59,175 nucleotides of DNA from Candidatus Methanoperedentaceae archaeon (GCA_003104905.1 PQAS01000001.1:24966-84140), one strand, 5' to 3'. Counted from the stretch's first letter, positions 16,654-26,223 are shown. The notes: a model not told the origin generated them from the sequence alone. Program-made: numbers and translations.

Positions 16654-18219
16654 ATGAAAAATAAAAATATATTATTGTCAGTTCTCGTCATTGCGGCGAT
16701 AGCTGCAGTGGCAATGGCGCTTGTGCCGCCACCGCCAGTGGAACAGAACTTAGGCACATATGATACCAGGGTTGATAAATACACTGAGTCATTGTGTAGA
16801 AATTGTCATGATACAACCACTTTAGGCGGAGTCCCTACGAGACATCACAGTCTTGTAGCAAATAGTAAGATAAATCCAACAAATGGTCTGCCATTCGGTT
16901 GCCAGGATTGCCACCCCGCAACTCCAGGAGAGGGACAGGGCATATTGATTGAAAGGAACTGTGTTGATTGCCACAATGGTTCAGCATTCTGGGGAAATAG
17001 TCTTGGCGCGCAGATAAATATAACAAGACCTCATCATATCAATACATCATATGATTCTGCAGGGATTGGTCAGCCTGCACAGACAAGGCAGTGTAATGTG
17101 TGCCATGGCACCTTCGTAGCCAACTATAACGACAGCCATTATATACCATCATATAACACATCATTCATGATAACTCCATATGCCGACTTCAAGGCATATA
17201 ATGAGACAAGTGGTAAATATTGGGGAGGCTGCTATGCCTGCCATCAGAACTCTTCAGCAGAATCGCCATCCGTCTTGACCCAACACGATACGCATCACGG
17301 TGCTATTTCCGGTTGGGGTAGAGAAGGCGGTATTGGACATCAGAAAGATGCAACACCCGGACGTGCATGTACCTGGTGCCACCTTTTGCTCAATCCGCAT
17401 AATGCAACTGTTAATATAACAATTAATGGTGTTGAAGAAACAGTACTCGAGCTTAGAAATTCTACACTCATGGCGACTGATACTAATTTCGAGCCAGGTA
17501 CTACTATGCCCATTAACGGTACAGGATGCGAGAAATGCCACAGTGTACAGTCAATCCACAATATCCAATATAGCTATGAAACAACTAAAGGACAAGCAGG
17601 TTTCGGCCATATAGGAAATAACTCCGATTGCAACGGTTGCCATGCATCATGGATCGCAGGAAGTGTACCTCTTCAGGGAGCTATTATTCCAACAGTGGAT
17701 AGTGTAACCCCATCTGTAGTATTAGCAGGCAGTGCGAATGCCATTACCATTGCAGGTGTGAACTTTGTCAACGATGCATATACATCAGTTGTATCTGTAG
17801 ATGGAGTAACATATACGCCTGCTTCAATAACCGATACACAGATTGTGGTGAATATCCCGGCGCTGAACGCTGGAGTTCATACATTGCAGCTTGTGAAAGG
17901 AACGGAAAAGAGCAAACTGGCTACATTGACAGTTGTATCACAGGTTGATGTGGTAAAGGCAAAATTGGCCAGCGGAACGATAACCATTACCGGTACGGAA
18001 TTTGGTCCACAGCCTACTGCGGATTTCGCAGATCTTGGTGTATTCGTAACCCATACATCAAAAGTAAAGGGCCAGACAACCACAACTACCTTTAAGGCAA
18101 CTGTAATTTCCTGGACAAATACACAGATCGTTGTCGATGCAGGAACAGCGGCAGTAAACGATAAGTTAACTGTAAAGACACTGAATGGACAGGACTATAC
18201 AAACATAGTAAAGAAGTAA
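16654..18219 (+). CDS. Secreted 8-haem c-type cytochrome with C-terminal IPT/TIG domains
   Basis: The 521-residue protein has a signal peptide (about 1-23), eight CxxCH motifs between residues 49 and 335 (CRNCH, CQDCH, CVDCH, CNVCH, CYACH, CTWCH, CEKCH, CNGCH) and many extra histidines as distal ligands. Two immunoglobulin-like IPT/TIG domains follow (about 345-430 and 435-521), the first starting PTVDSVTPSVV. A strong AAAGGAG lies before the ATG, suggesting high expression. A near-perfect hairpin terminator follows the gene, so it is probably monocistronic. The combination fits an extracellular conductive or surface cytochrome whose Ig domains contact the cell envelope or a partner. It is not closely similar to the paired cytochromes at 1 and 19829. 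Confidence 0.92.
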   Translation: MKNKNILLSVLVIAAIAAVAMALVPPPPVEQNLGTYDTRVDKYTESLCRNCHDTTTLGGVPTRHHSLVANSKINPTNGLPFGCQDCHPATPGEGQGILIERNCVDCHNGSAFWGNSLGAQINITRPHHINTSYDSAGIGQPAQTRQCNVCHGTFVANYNDSHYIPSYNTSFMITPYADFKAYNETSGKYWGGCYACHQNSSAESPSVLTQHDTHHGAISGWGREGGIGHQKDATPGRACTWCHLLLNPHNATVNITINGVEETVLELRNSTLMATDTNFEPGTTMPINGTGCEKCHSVQSIHNIQYSYETTKGQAGFGHIGNNSDCNGCHASWIAGSVPLQGAIIPTVDSVTPSVVLAGSANAITIAGVNFVNDAYTSVVSVDGVTYTPASITDTQIVVNIPALNAGVHTLQLVKGTEKSKLATLTVVSQVDVVKAKLASGTITITGTEFGPQPTADFADLGVFVTHTSKVKGQTTTTTFKATVISWTNTQIVVDAGTAAVNDKLTVKTLNGQDYTNIVKK

Positions 18220-18235
18220 ACAAAATATGAGAAAT

Positions 18236-18273
18236 GAAAGAAGGGATGAAAATCTCTTCTTTCGATTTTTTTT
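18236..18273 (+). terminator. Hairpin terminator after 8-haem cytochrome
   Basis: Bases 18236-18247 and 18252-18263 form a 12-bp stem with one G-T wobble and a GAAA tetraloop, followed by GATTTTTTTT. It starts 17 bases after the stop codon. It looks like an intrinsic terminator and separates the cytochrome from the protease gene. Confidence 0.8.
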
Positions 18274-18298
18274 CTACTTATCAAAGTAAGAGGGCACA

Positions 18299-19795
18299 AT
18301 GGATAGAAAAATGTTTAAAAAAATGTTACCTTGTTTGAGAATGGTACAGAGAATATTTTTAATTTCGTGTGTCATTCTCTTATTAAATGGTATGATAAAT
18401 GGAGCAGCTCTGGCTGCGGATCGCAATGTCATAATTGGTTTCCATCTGTCTAATGTAACGGCTCAAGAGAAGCTGGTAAAAGATAACGGCGGTAAACTGA
18501 AAAAAACATTTCACCTGGTTTCAGCAATATCCGCAATCATATCCGATGAAAATATTTCGAAATTGAAACTGGATTCAAATGTGGCATATATAGAAAATGA
18601 CAGTGTTTACCAGGCAGCAGATGAGTATACCAGTTCCTGGGGTGTAGCGCATATCGGCAGTCAGGCAGTCCACGACCAGGGAATCTATGGAGCCGGGGTA
18701 AAAATAGCTGTACTTGATACGGGAATCGATTATAACCATGAGGATCTGAGAAGTAATTATAAAGGCGGATATAATTTCGTATCTAATAATTCAGATCCCT
18801 TTGATGATAACACAATCAGCCACGGTACTCATGTATCCGGAATCATCGCTGCGCAGAAGAATGGTTTTGGGGTAATAGGGGTTTCGCCGAATGCAAGCTT
18901 ATATGCTGTAAAAGTGCTTGACGCCTCAGGTTCCGGGGCAGCCAGCTGGATAATTGCAGGTCTCCAATGGGCCGTTGACAATAATATGAATATTGCTACG
19001 ATGAGTCTGGAGGGTCCTGATAGCATTACTTTACATAATGCTGTTGACAATGCATACAATTCAGGTGTACTCCTGGTAGCAGCAGGAGGCAACAATAACG
19101 GGGGAAGTGTCTTATATCCAGGGGCATACGGCTCTGTTATTGCTGTATCTGCCACTGATGCAAATGACCAGATAGCAGGTTTTTCATCTATTGGCCCTGA
19201 AATAGAACTTGCGGCGCCCGGAGTGAATATATATTCTACTGTAAGAGGTGGTTATGCATACATGAGCGGAACATCTATGGCCGCTCCGCATGTGACAGGT
19301 GATGCAGCCCTGATCTATTCAACAAATTTCCCGGATGTCAATGGTGACGGGTTAAGGAATAATAAGGATGTGAGGGAACTGCTTCATAATGCAAAAGACC
19401 TGGGAACTGCCGGAAAGGATAATATTTTCGGATATGGCCTGGTAGATGCATTAATGTCAGTTTCCGGAATTCCAGCAACGCCACCGAATTCTCCTCCGGC
19501 ATTAACAATTAATTTGACTCTTAAACGAACAAGTGCTTCTCCAGATGGCGATATTCAAAAGGTAAATTTATCAAAAGGAAACTATTCCATAAATATACGT
19601 AATGTGAATCTTACAGAAGTTGATATGAAAGTCTATGAAAATGGAGTATTTATTAAGAGTCTTTCCAGGGATCTTAAATTCAGCTCAAAAAAGAATAATA
19701 TAAACTTTAACCTGACGGTCAATAATGTTCTCGTTACATTTACACCATTTGGAAAAAGAGGCTCTACAGGAGATATAACAATCAAATATTTATAG
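18299..19795 (+). CDS. Secreted subtilisin-like serine protease (S8)
   Basis: This 498-residue protease has a signal segment (about 18-40, ending near ALAADRN) and an I9-type propeptide (about 42-105, NVIIGFHLSNV to YIENDSVYQ). The catalytic domain (about 115-395) carries Asp (AVLDTGIDYNHED), His (SHGTHVSG) and Ser (SGTSMAAPHVTG). An Asp-rich loop DVNGDGLRNNKD looks like an EF-hand-type calcium site. A short beta-rich C-terminal domain of about 90 residues follows. It is half the length of the other subtilase at 1409 and lacks its adhesion domains. It lies 33 bases upstream of a multihaem cytochrome on the same strand, so the two are likely co-transcribed. Confidence 0.94.
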   Translation: MDRKMFKKMLPCLRMVQRIFLISCVILLLNGMINGAALAADRNVIIGFHLSNVTAQEKLVKDNGGKLKKTFHLVSAISAIISDENISKLKLDSNVAYIENDSVYQAADEYTSSWGVAHIGSQAVHDQGIYGAGVKIAVLDTGIDYNHEDLRSNYKGGYNFVSNNSDPFDDNTISHGTHVSGIIAAQKNGFGVIGVSPNASLYAVKVLDASGSGAASWIIAGLQWAVDNNMNIATMSLEGPDSITLHNAVDNAYNSGVLLVAAGGNNNGGSVLYPGAYGSVIAVSATDANDQIAGFSSIGPEIELAAPGVNIYSTVRGGYAYMSGTSMAAPHVTGDAALIYSTNFPDVNGDGLRNNKDVRELLHNAKDLGTAGKDNIFGYGLVDALMSVSGIPATPPNSPPALTINLTLKRTSASPDGDIQKVNLSKGNYSINIRNVNLTEVDMKVYENGVFIKSLSRDLKFSSKKNNINFNLTVNNVLVTFTPFGKRGSTGDITIKYL

Positions 19796-19828
19796 CAAGT
19801 ATATATATATGTGTAATGGGAGAACATC

Positions 19829-21268
19829 ATGAAAAATAGAGTGTGGAAAATAATTATAGCAATATTTTTATTTACTGCAATTAGCCATACGACTTTTGCA
19901 GATACTAATGAAACATATTGTAGAAGTTGTCATGGAAATACAGTGGATAGGCATCATCTTTTGCTGCCAAGTGGAACATATCAATGTACAGATTGTCATG
20001 TAATGAAATATGACACTCAAAACCAGACATATTATCCCGAAGTTATCAGGAATTGCCAGACATGTCATGCTCTAACAGCTCATACATGCATGTCATGTCA
20101 TCCCCAGGTAAGCTCCTCCGACCTTGGATTGCATTCATCCATGAATGGAAGCTCTACTGTTGATAATGGCGACTGTATGACCTGCCATTATATGCCGTTT
20201 CCCATGGTGAAAGGAGCGGTGAACAACAGCAACACTTACTTCTGCGCCGACTGTCATACAAATGCAGGCACAGGGCCGAATAAATCTATCAGAATATTCA
20301 ATGACAAGAAACATGGAAGGGCAGAATGCATGGATTGCCATGTTGCAGACGGCACATATCACCAGGACAATCCTCGCGGGTCGGTGGCTAATTTGACATA
20401 TGTAAGCAGATATCCTACAACCATCACTAATACCACGGATTGTGCAGACTGCCACAGGGCAGCCAACCTTGACGATGCGCCGTTCAATGCTCCGGGAGGC
20501 GGAACTCATATTGATAACACCTGCACAAGCGGGGGAGGATGTCACGGCGGAAATACATTTGTCGCCGCAGTACACAGCACAAATCCACTTGACAATCTCC
20601 AGAAGAAACCATTTATTTCAGTTCCGACACTTGATTATTCAACTGTCACCCGGGGAACGGATGTAAATATCGCAGCAATCGCCAATTTTACTAATTCACC
20701 TCCCAATGGCAATGCATTAGTGGACGGTGCACAATATCGCATCAACAATTCAGATAACACCCAGACTATACTACCATGGACACCGATGGCAGCATCGGAT
20801 GGGAACTTTGATTCATTGATCGAAGGCGTGACAGCCAGAATAAATACAAATAATCTTACAGGAACATACAATATTTTTGTAAGAGGTATGGGTGGAGGTC
20901 CGGCCCAAAATCCACTGGAAAGATACTATCCCATGAATGGTGACATTTCACCTGTGAAATCAGTAACATTGATAGTCCAACCGCAGGGTGGATACATTAA
21001 TGGAACTATAAGAAGAAGCAGTGATAATTCACCACTTGAAGGAGTGTTGGTATCAATAACAGGCGCAAGTTATACCACTGTATTTGATGGGAAATATTCA
21101 TTTAGTGTTTCTCCGGGCACATACGCTGTAACAGCAAGCAAGCAGCCTGCGTACAATGACATTACAGTGCCCGGTATTATAGTAACAGCATCGAACACTA
21201 CATATGTGAATATAACGCTGGAGAACAAATTAACAGGAACAATAACAGGAAGTGTTACAACCGGATAA
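19829..21268 (+). CDS. Secreted multihaem c-type cytochrome, paralogue of the one at the left edge
   Basis: The 479-residue protein has a signal peptide (about 1-24), eight CxxCH motifs (CRSCH, CTDCH, CQTCH, CMSCH, CMTCH, CADCH, CMDCH, CADCH) and one atypical CTSGGGCH, which is CX5CH. A haem-free beta region follows, then a carboxypeptidase-regulatory-like domain (about 395-465), ending in KLTGTITGSV. It matches the truncated cytochrome at 1-1305 along all visible length, including identical blocks such as FPMVKGAVNNSNTYFCADCH. In that copy the atypical motif has one residue less. The full copy suggests the left-edge protein also has about nine haem sites. It sits downstream of a subtilase and upstream of a repeat surface protein. 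It is probably extracellular. Confidence 0.93.
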   Translation: MKNRVWKIIIAIFLFTAISHTTFADTNETYCRSCHGNTVDRHHLLLPSGTYQCTDCHVMKYDTQNQTYYPEVIRNCQTCHALTAHTCMSCHPQVSSSDLGLHSSMNGSSTVDNGDCMTCHYMPFPMVKGAVNNSNTYFCADCHTNAGTGPNKSIRIFNDKKHGRAECMDCHVADGTYHQDNPRGSVANLTYVSRYPTTITNTTDCADCHRAANLDDAPFNAPGGGTHIDNTCTSGGGCHGGNTFVAAVHSTNPLDNLQKKPFISVPTLDYSTVTRGTDVNIAAIANFTNSPPNGNALVDGAQYRINNSDNTQTILPWTPMAASDGNFDSLIEGVTARINTNNLTGTYNIFVRGMGGGPAQNPLERYYPMNGDISPVKSVTLIVQPQGGYINGTIRRSSDNSPLEGVLVSITGASYTTVFDGKYSFSVSPGTYAVTASKQPAYNDITVPGIIVTASNTTYVNITLENKLTGTITGSVTTG

Positions 21269-21281
21269 CGGCGTAAGAGTG

Positions 21282-21319
21282 TGATGGTCGGGCCGGCTCA
21301 AAAGCGCCAGCGCCCATCA
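21282..21319 (+). other. GC-rich foldable patch downstream of cytochrome
   Basis: The gap between the cytochrome and the repeat surface protein is AT-rich except for one GC-rich block. TGATGG (21282-21287) and CCATCA (21314-21319) pair around a GC-rich loop with further partial pairing. It may be a terminator-like stem or a structured leader element; there is no clean T-tract. Confidence 0.3.
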
Positions 21320-21426
21320 TCTACATAATTATGAATACAAATAAATAAAATGATGAAAAAAGACGAAAGTTTTATAATCTATTGTCTCGTAAGATTATTA
21401 ATATCTTAAAGGATAGGAGAGTTGTT

Positions 21427-23073
21427 ATGAATATATTTAAAAACATTACAAGTGGATATAAGAAAATCGCAACAGGAATAGCTATTGTGACATTTCTAGC
21501 TATAGTTTATATTGCATTGATCCCGGGAGGGACATTGGCTCAAGTTTATGGTGCATTAGGAACAATAAGCGGCGCTCAGATCAAGATTGTGGAGTATCCG
21601 CAGTATAATACTACGAGCAATCCAGATGGGACATATTCAATACCAAATGTACCATATGGGACATATAATTTAAGAACGAGGGCTACGGGATATGCACTGA
21701 ACACAACACAAGTTACTGTTGATGCAAGTACCATAACACAGGATATTTTTTTGATACCTGGTGAACGATACATTGCAGGTGGTCAAATATATTCAGGTCA
21801 ATGGGGAACAGAATTTATAGCAGGCAATCTGGGCAATAAACCTACCACTTATGATGTCAACTTCATAAATTTGGCTGGTGTAACTAAGAATTCATCAGAA
21901 GATGTAATATCAGCTAATACAGCAAAAGGCTACAAATGGTCAAAATATGTTACAAATATTACAGGCGACCTCGAAGGTTCTGGAACAATAAGCTCAGAGC
22001 AGAAAATTGATGTTATCACACTTCAGCGAAGTAATAGCGCGGGGAAGCTTGGTTTCTTTGAAGGAACACCTTTGAATTTGGCGGGAACTGAATGGTTTAT
22101 GCCAGGTTTGTTATACGGTGGTCAGTGGAGGTCTGGATTCAAAGTTCTAAACCTTGGAAATAGCGATGCAGATGTAACGATGAATTTCTATGACGTAAAT
22201 GGTAATCCAATAAATACAAGAAATATAATTATACCGCCAAAAGCTTCACAATATTATGACTGGTATACTAATGGATATGTTGCAGGTGGCAGTGTCCCGA
22301 GTTCAGCTGATGGCACAGCAACAATCATATCAAACAACGCTCAGCCCTTGAATGTGGTAGCAAGCCAGGCAAGTGAATCACAGGGTAGTCTTGGGTTATG
22401 GAATGGTATTTATCTGAATGACCTGAAGACAGATGTATTCGTAACAGGACAGTTATACAACGGTCCATGGAGATCAGGATTTAAAGTTGCGAATTTGGAT
22501 TCTACGGATGCAAATGTATCGATGTATTTCTATGACGTAAACGGTGCCCTAATAAACACCAAAAATGTAACTATACCTCCAAAAGCTTCACCATATTATG
22601 ACTGGAATACTTATGGATATATTGCAGGTGGTAGTATTCCGAGTTCAGCTGATGGAACAGTAAGAGTTGTATCTAATCTTGGTCATAAAATATATATTAC
22701 CGAAAGTCAGGCAAGTGAAAACCCAGGAATACTTGATTTCTACCCTGCTGTAGAAATTAATGGAAATAAGACTGCAGGTCTCATTTACTTGAAATTTGCA
22801 GATGGCGAACGAAGCGGATTTAAGATTGCAAATCCCAGCGCTTCACCAATAACTGCTACAATCAAGTTCTATAATGCAACAGGAACGCTTGTAAATACTT
22901 TACCAAACAGCAATATCCCTGCTAAATCATCGCCAGTTTATGCATGGGCTTCTTATACTACGGAACCATCCGGCTCAGTAACAGTGGAAGCGTCAGAAAG
23001 GATTAGCATGACAGCATATTTTGCGAGTAACAATGAAGCCAAATTAGGTATATATAAAGGAGTAAAGGTATAA
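21427..23073 (+). CDS. Surface protein with four tandem ~105-residue repeats
   Basis: The ATG at 21427 (548 residues) is preferred over an upstream TTG, because TAGGAGAG precedes it. An N-terminal hydrophobic signal segment (about 16-36) is followed by a carboxypeptidase-regulatory-like domain (about 40-110). Four repeats of about 105 residues fill the rest (starting near 21760, 22095, 22438 and 22771). Their common core is GxxYxGxWRSGFKVxNL, FYDVNGxxxNT, IPPKAS and QASExxGxLG. Repeats 2 and 3 are nearly the same at the DNA level; 1 and 4 have diverged. There is no catalytic motif. It is probably a beta-rich, glycosylated surface or adhesion protein. A hairpin terminator follows at once. Confidence 0.8.
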   Translation: MNIFKNITSGYKKIATGIAIVTFLAIVYIALIPGGTLAQVYGALGTISGAQIKIVEYPQYNTTSNPDGTYSIPNVPYGTYNLRTRATGYALNTTQVTVDASTITQDIFLIPGERYIAGGQIYSGQWGTEFIAGNLGNKPTTYDVNFINLAGVTKNSSEDVISANTAKGYKWSKYVTNITGDLEGSGTISSEQKIDVITLQRSNSAGKLGFFEGTPLNLAGTEWFMPGLLYGGQWRSGFKVLNLGNSDADVTMNFYDVNGNPINTRNIIIPPKASQYYDWYTNGYVAGGSVPSSADGTATIISNNAQPLNVVASQASESQGSLGLWNGIYLNDLKTDVFVTGQLYNGPWRSGFKVANLDSTDANVSMYFYDVNGALINTKNVTIPPKASPYYDWNTYGYIAGGSIPSSADGTVRVVSNLGHKIYITESQASENPGILDFYPAVEINGNKTAGLIYLKFADGERSGFKIANPSASPITATIKFYNATGTLVNTLPNSNIPAKSSPVYAWASYTTEPSGSVTVEASERISMTAYFASNNEAKLGIYKGVKV

Positions 23074-23074
23074 T

Positions 23075-23101
23075 AAAGTGATTTAAAAATCACTTTCTTT
23101 T
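23075..23101 (+). terminator. Hairpin terminator after repeat surface protein
   Basis: AAAGTGAT (23075-23082) and ATCACTTT (23089-23096) form a perfect 8-bp stem with a TTAAAA loop, followed by CTTTT. It begins two bases after the stop codon. Confidence 0.7.
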
Positions 23102-23192
23102 CAATCTAGAGTATATATTTAATAGCAGGAATTGCAGGGGAAAATACCCTTGCAATTATTATTTTTTAATAGCAATAATAATTATTTGAAAA

Positions 23193-24521
23193 TCATTTTT
23201 TTGCAGTTAGAACGACAATTGATCCTGCCTTGGTACTACATATTTTTTGGAGTCCAATTATTTTATGAATCAGTTTTCCGATGAATGATTTTCTATGTTC
23301 TCTATGATAAAAAGAACCACCATCTGACGCATAATAATGAAGTAATAATTGATAAAAATCATCAAATAATGGAGGTATTATAAAAAATTTTTCTTCGCTA
23401 ATAGAAGAAAAACCTGCTTTTCTTAGACTTGATATTACTTTTGCTGGTATGAGAGGACTATATGGCCCGAAAAAAGAATATATCCCGGATTTTCGGATAT
23501 CATCTTTAAATTTTATTCTAAGTATGGTATGAATAAATCCATAAAGAGAATTCTTCGATCTAAAAAAGAGAATAAATTTACCATCATTTCTAAGAATGCG
23601 TTTGACTTCTGAAAATAAATTGTGAAAATCTTCATACGGGATTCGTTCAAGTTTGAAAATGCAAAACGCATTGGATATACTATTATCCTGCAACGGAATA
23701 AAACCTTCAAATATAAGTTGTTCGATTTTTTTATTCGCAGCATAAGTTGTAAAAAGTGAGGTTTCATTACCTAAATTTAAACTAAAAATTTTTGTATCAG
23801 GATAATAATCAAGTAATGTACCATCATACGAAAATATATCAAGAATATTATCACATTTTTCTTTTGAAAGTAAAATCTTAAATAATTTTAATTCCATTTG
23901 ATTGATGATGTCCATCCTTGTTCCAAGATCGGTTTTTCTACAATAGCGTTCTTGAAAATCTCTTATTGAATTTAAGGTCCATTTATCTGCGTCATGTGAA
24001 AATGTTTCTTTGCGGTGTTCAACATAATAATTTTCATGTATTATTTCTCCAAGCGGTCTTCTCTTGGGTGGGGGAGGGTTGTTTTCAGTATATCCTAATA
24101 ATATAAAGGCTACTACGAAAATTTCGTCAGGAATCTTCAATATTTGCTTGACTTTTACCTCTTTGCCAAAGCTATTAAGGTAAAGCGAACCGATCCCTAA
24201 TGACGTTGCCATCAGAAGCATGTTTTCAATAGCTGAAGATGCACTCTGTATCCCTTCTTTGATATTTCCCGAATGATAACATACAGAAATAACAACAGGT
24301 GCTTTCATAATAAGCTTTGATGCTCCTGCTTCATAGGTTAATCTTGTCTTGAGATTATTATCTTTAATAATGATAAAATGCCATAATTGTTGATTACATG
24401 CCGAAGGTGCCCACTGGGCAGCTTCCAAAATTAAAGATAAACATTCATCTGGTATCTTTTTGGGTAAAAAAGACCTTATACTTCTTCTGGCTTTGATTAT
24501 ATCCAAGATAGTTTTTTCCAC
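23193..24521 (-). CDS. Nitroreductase-methyltransferase fusion protein
   Basis: Residues 1-175 are a nitroreductase-family FMN domain: the RRSIRSF start, WAPSACNQQLWHF, and the ALxxxIGSLYLNSFG region with LGYTENNPPPPKRRP near the end. Such domains reduce nitro groups, quinones or flavins. Residues about 195-440 look like a class I SAM methyltransferase with a weakened first motif (NILDIFSYDGTLLDYYP instead of DxGxGxG) and a later EVKRILRNDGKFILFF typical of such enzymes. The joined layout is not one I know as standard. SAM binding by the second half is therefore doubtful. It is divergent from the toroid-like protein at 24574 across a 52-base gap with a perfect palindrome, so the two may share control. 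It may act on a surface glycan or lipid precursor. Confidence 0.78.
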   Translation of the reverse strand: MEKTILDIIKARRSIRSFLPKKIPDECLSLILEAAQWAPSACNQQLWHFIIIKDNNLKTRLTYEAGASKLIMKAPVVISVCYHSGNIKEGIQSASSAIENMLLMATSLGIGSLYLNSFGKEVKVKQILKIPDEIFVVAFILLGYTENNPPPPKRRPLGEIIHENYYVEHRKETFSHDADKWTLNSIRDFQERYCRKTDLGTRMDIINQMELKLFKILLSKEKCDNILDIFSYDGTLLDYYPDTKIFSLNLGNETSLFTTYAANKKIEQLIFEGFIPLQDNSISNAFCIFKLERIPYEDFHNLFSEVKRILRNDGKFILFFRSKNSLYGFIHTILRIKFKDDIRKSGIYSFFGPYSPLIPAKVISSLRKAGFSSISEEKFFIIPPLFDDFYQLLLHYYASDGGSFYHREHRKSFIGKLIHKIIGLQKICSTKAGSIVVLTAKK

Positions 24522-24537
24522 GTTAGTAAATTTAATG

Positions 24538-24556
24538 ATAAGTATTAAATACTTAT
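24538..24556. promoter_or_regulatory. 19-base palindrome centred between divergent genes
   Basis: ATAAGTATT-A-AATACTTAT is a perfect odd-centred palindrome. It lies 16 bases from one start codon and 17 from the other, almost exactly in the middle of the 52-base gap. It could be a shared operator or two overlapping TATA-like elements giving very short leaders. Confidence 0.5.
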
Positions 24557-24573
24557 TGCTTATGTTCTGAATT

Positions 24574-26178
24574 ATGGTTTATGAAATTTATAGAATATTT
24601 ATTCTTGAAAATATTCCTCGAATGCTAACTCAACTTGATAGAGATAAAGATTCGCCAACTTATGGGTCTTTTGACAGGGATTTCTGGCATTACAAAATAA
24701 GAGATTTTTCTTCAATTGTACTACAACAGGGGTGTCTTTCATTAGCGCAGCTATATTTAAATGATTTTAAAAATAATATTTATTTTAAAAATGAAAAAAT
24801 TTTCGATTTAGCATCTGCTGCTGTAGATTTTTGGAAGGATGTTCAGCTGAACGACGGTTCTTTTAATGAATATTATCCTTTTGAGCATGGTTATCCTCCA
24901 ACTGTATTTTCTTTATATAGTGTTTCTGAGACTTGTAGATTACTCAAAATTGTAAATGATGATCTTACAGAGTCTATAATAAAATCATGTAGATTTATCT
25001 CGAAACAGCGAAGTCATGGCGCTATTAATCAAGATATTGCGGCCATTGTCGCAATGTATAGTTCATATCTTGTTACGAAGGAAAACTGGATTCTCGATCA
25101 ATTAAATAGAAATATTGAAGATATATTATCTTTGCAGACAGAAGACGGTTATTTTCCGGAATATGGTGGTGCAGATATTGGTTACTTAAGCGTTTCTCTT
25201 GCAGTATTGGCTGAATACTATGTATTGAGCCATAACGAAAAAGTAATCCCACCTTTGGAGAATATTCTTAATTTCATTCAATATTTTGTTCATCCAGATG
25301 GAAGTATTGGAGGCGAGTACGGCAGCCGAAATACTGAATATTTCATGCCCAGCGGCCTTGAAATTCTTGCTCCAAGATTTCCTCTTGCAGGTACAATTGC
25401 CGATAAACTATTTAGAAAACCACCAATATTTCATCATTCTATTGATGACCGTTATTTAAATCATTTTATATTACCATCATATATAAATGCACTAATATTT
25501 TATAAAAATAGAAACAGGAAAATGATTTTACCATATGAATCAAATTTTCATAAGTATTTTAAAAATGCTGGTTTATTCATTATTAGTAAAGAAAAATACT
25601 ATTCTATCCTTTGTATCTCCAAAGGAGGATTATTGAAGGTTTTCAAAAAGAATGAAAAGGATAAAGAAGTAGTTTGTGATTGTGGTTATAGAATAAAAGA
25701 TAAGGATAATATTTATGTGACAAACTGGATTGATAGTTGTCGAGCTCTAAATGCCGAAGATAATTGCATTAAGATTAATGGATGTTTTAACCAGGCCAGG
25801 TTTTTAAAGTCTACGCCATTAAAACATATCGGATTAAGAATTGCTTCCTTCCTATTGGGGCATCGATTAATACCGATGTTGAAGGGCCAATTAATAAAAG
25901 GTAATAAGAAAACTGAAATCCAATTCAATCGCGAAGTTATATTTAAAGAAAATGAAATAGAAATCCATGATTCCATATTTTCTAAGAAAAAAATAAAGGA
26001 ATTATCCTTCGCAGATAGATATTCTCTTAGATATGTTCCTTCGTCAAAATTTTTTAATCAAAATGAATTGAGACCTTTTTTGAAAGAAACTGTCGAAAAT
26101 TTTAGAGAGATTAATATAAATAAAATAGTAGATATTAATTCGGAGGTTTCATCATTTTCAATCAAAATAGAAAAATAA
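24574..26178 (+). CDS. Predicted alpha/alpha-toroid protein in glycan island, function unknown
   Basis: The 534-residue protein is soluble-looking, without a signal peptide. Its N-terminal two thirds have repeated helix-hairpin sequences with Q-x-x-D-G-x-F-type turns (QLNDGSFNEYY, QTEDGYFPEYGG, HPDGSIGGEYG), typical of alpha/alpha-toroid folds such as terpene cyclases, polysaccharide lyases or glucuronyl epimerases. The start contains SPTYGSFDRDFWHYKIRDF, a block I associate with heparinase-like proteins in polysaccharide loci, but the specific family is not certain. The C-terminal third looks beta-rich. It is divergent from the nitroreductase fusion. A role in modifying or cleaving the surface glycan is the best guess. 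Confidence 0.65.
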   Translation: MVYEIYRIFILENIPRMLTQLDRDKDSPTYGSFDRDFWHYKIRDFSSIVLQQGCLSLAQLYLNDFKNNIYFKNEKIFDLASAAVDFWKDVQLNDGSFNEYYPFEHGYPPTVFSLYSVSETCRLLKIVNDDLTESIIKSCRFISKQRSHGAINQDIAAIVAMYSSYLVTKENWILDQLNRNIEDILSLQTEDGYFPEYGGADIGYLSVSLAVLAEYYVLSHNEKVIPPLENILNFIQYFVHPDGSIGGEYGSRNTEYFMPSGLEILAPRFPLAGTIADKLFRKPPIFHHSIDDRYLNHFILPSYINALIFYKNRNRKMILPYESNFHKYFKNAGLFIISKEKYYSILCISKGGLLKVFKKNEKDKEVVCDCGYRIKDKDNIYVTNWIDSCRALNAEDNCIKINGCFNQARFLKSTPLKHIGLRIASFLLGHRLIPMLKGQLIKGNKKTEIQFNREVIFKENEIEIHDSIFSKKKIKELSFADRYSLRYVPSSKFFNQNELRPFLKETVENFREININKIVDINSEVSSFSIKIEK

Positions 26179-26223
26179 TATATATTTATAATTAATTATT
26201 ATCTATTGCTTTAATTCATAATG

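Noticed and set aside
21382-21426. TTG start extending the repeat surface protein by 15 residues
   Set aside because: The ATG at 21427 has a good TAGGAGAG site and gives a normal signal peptide start.
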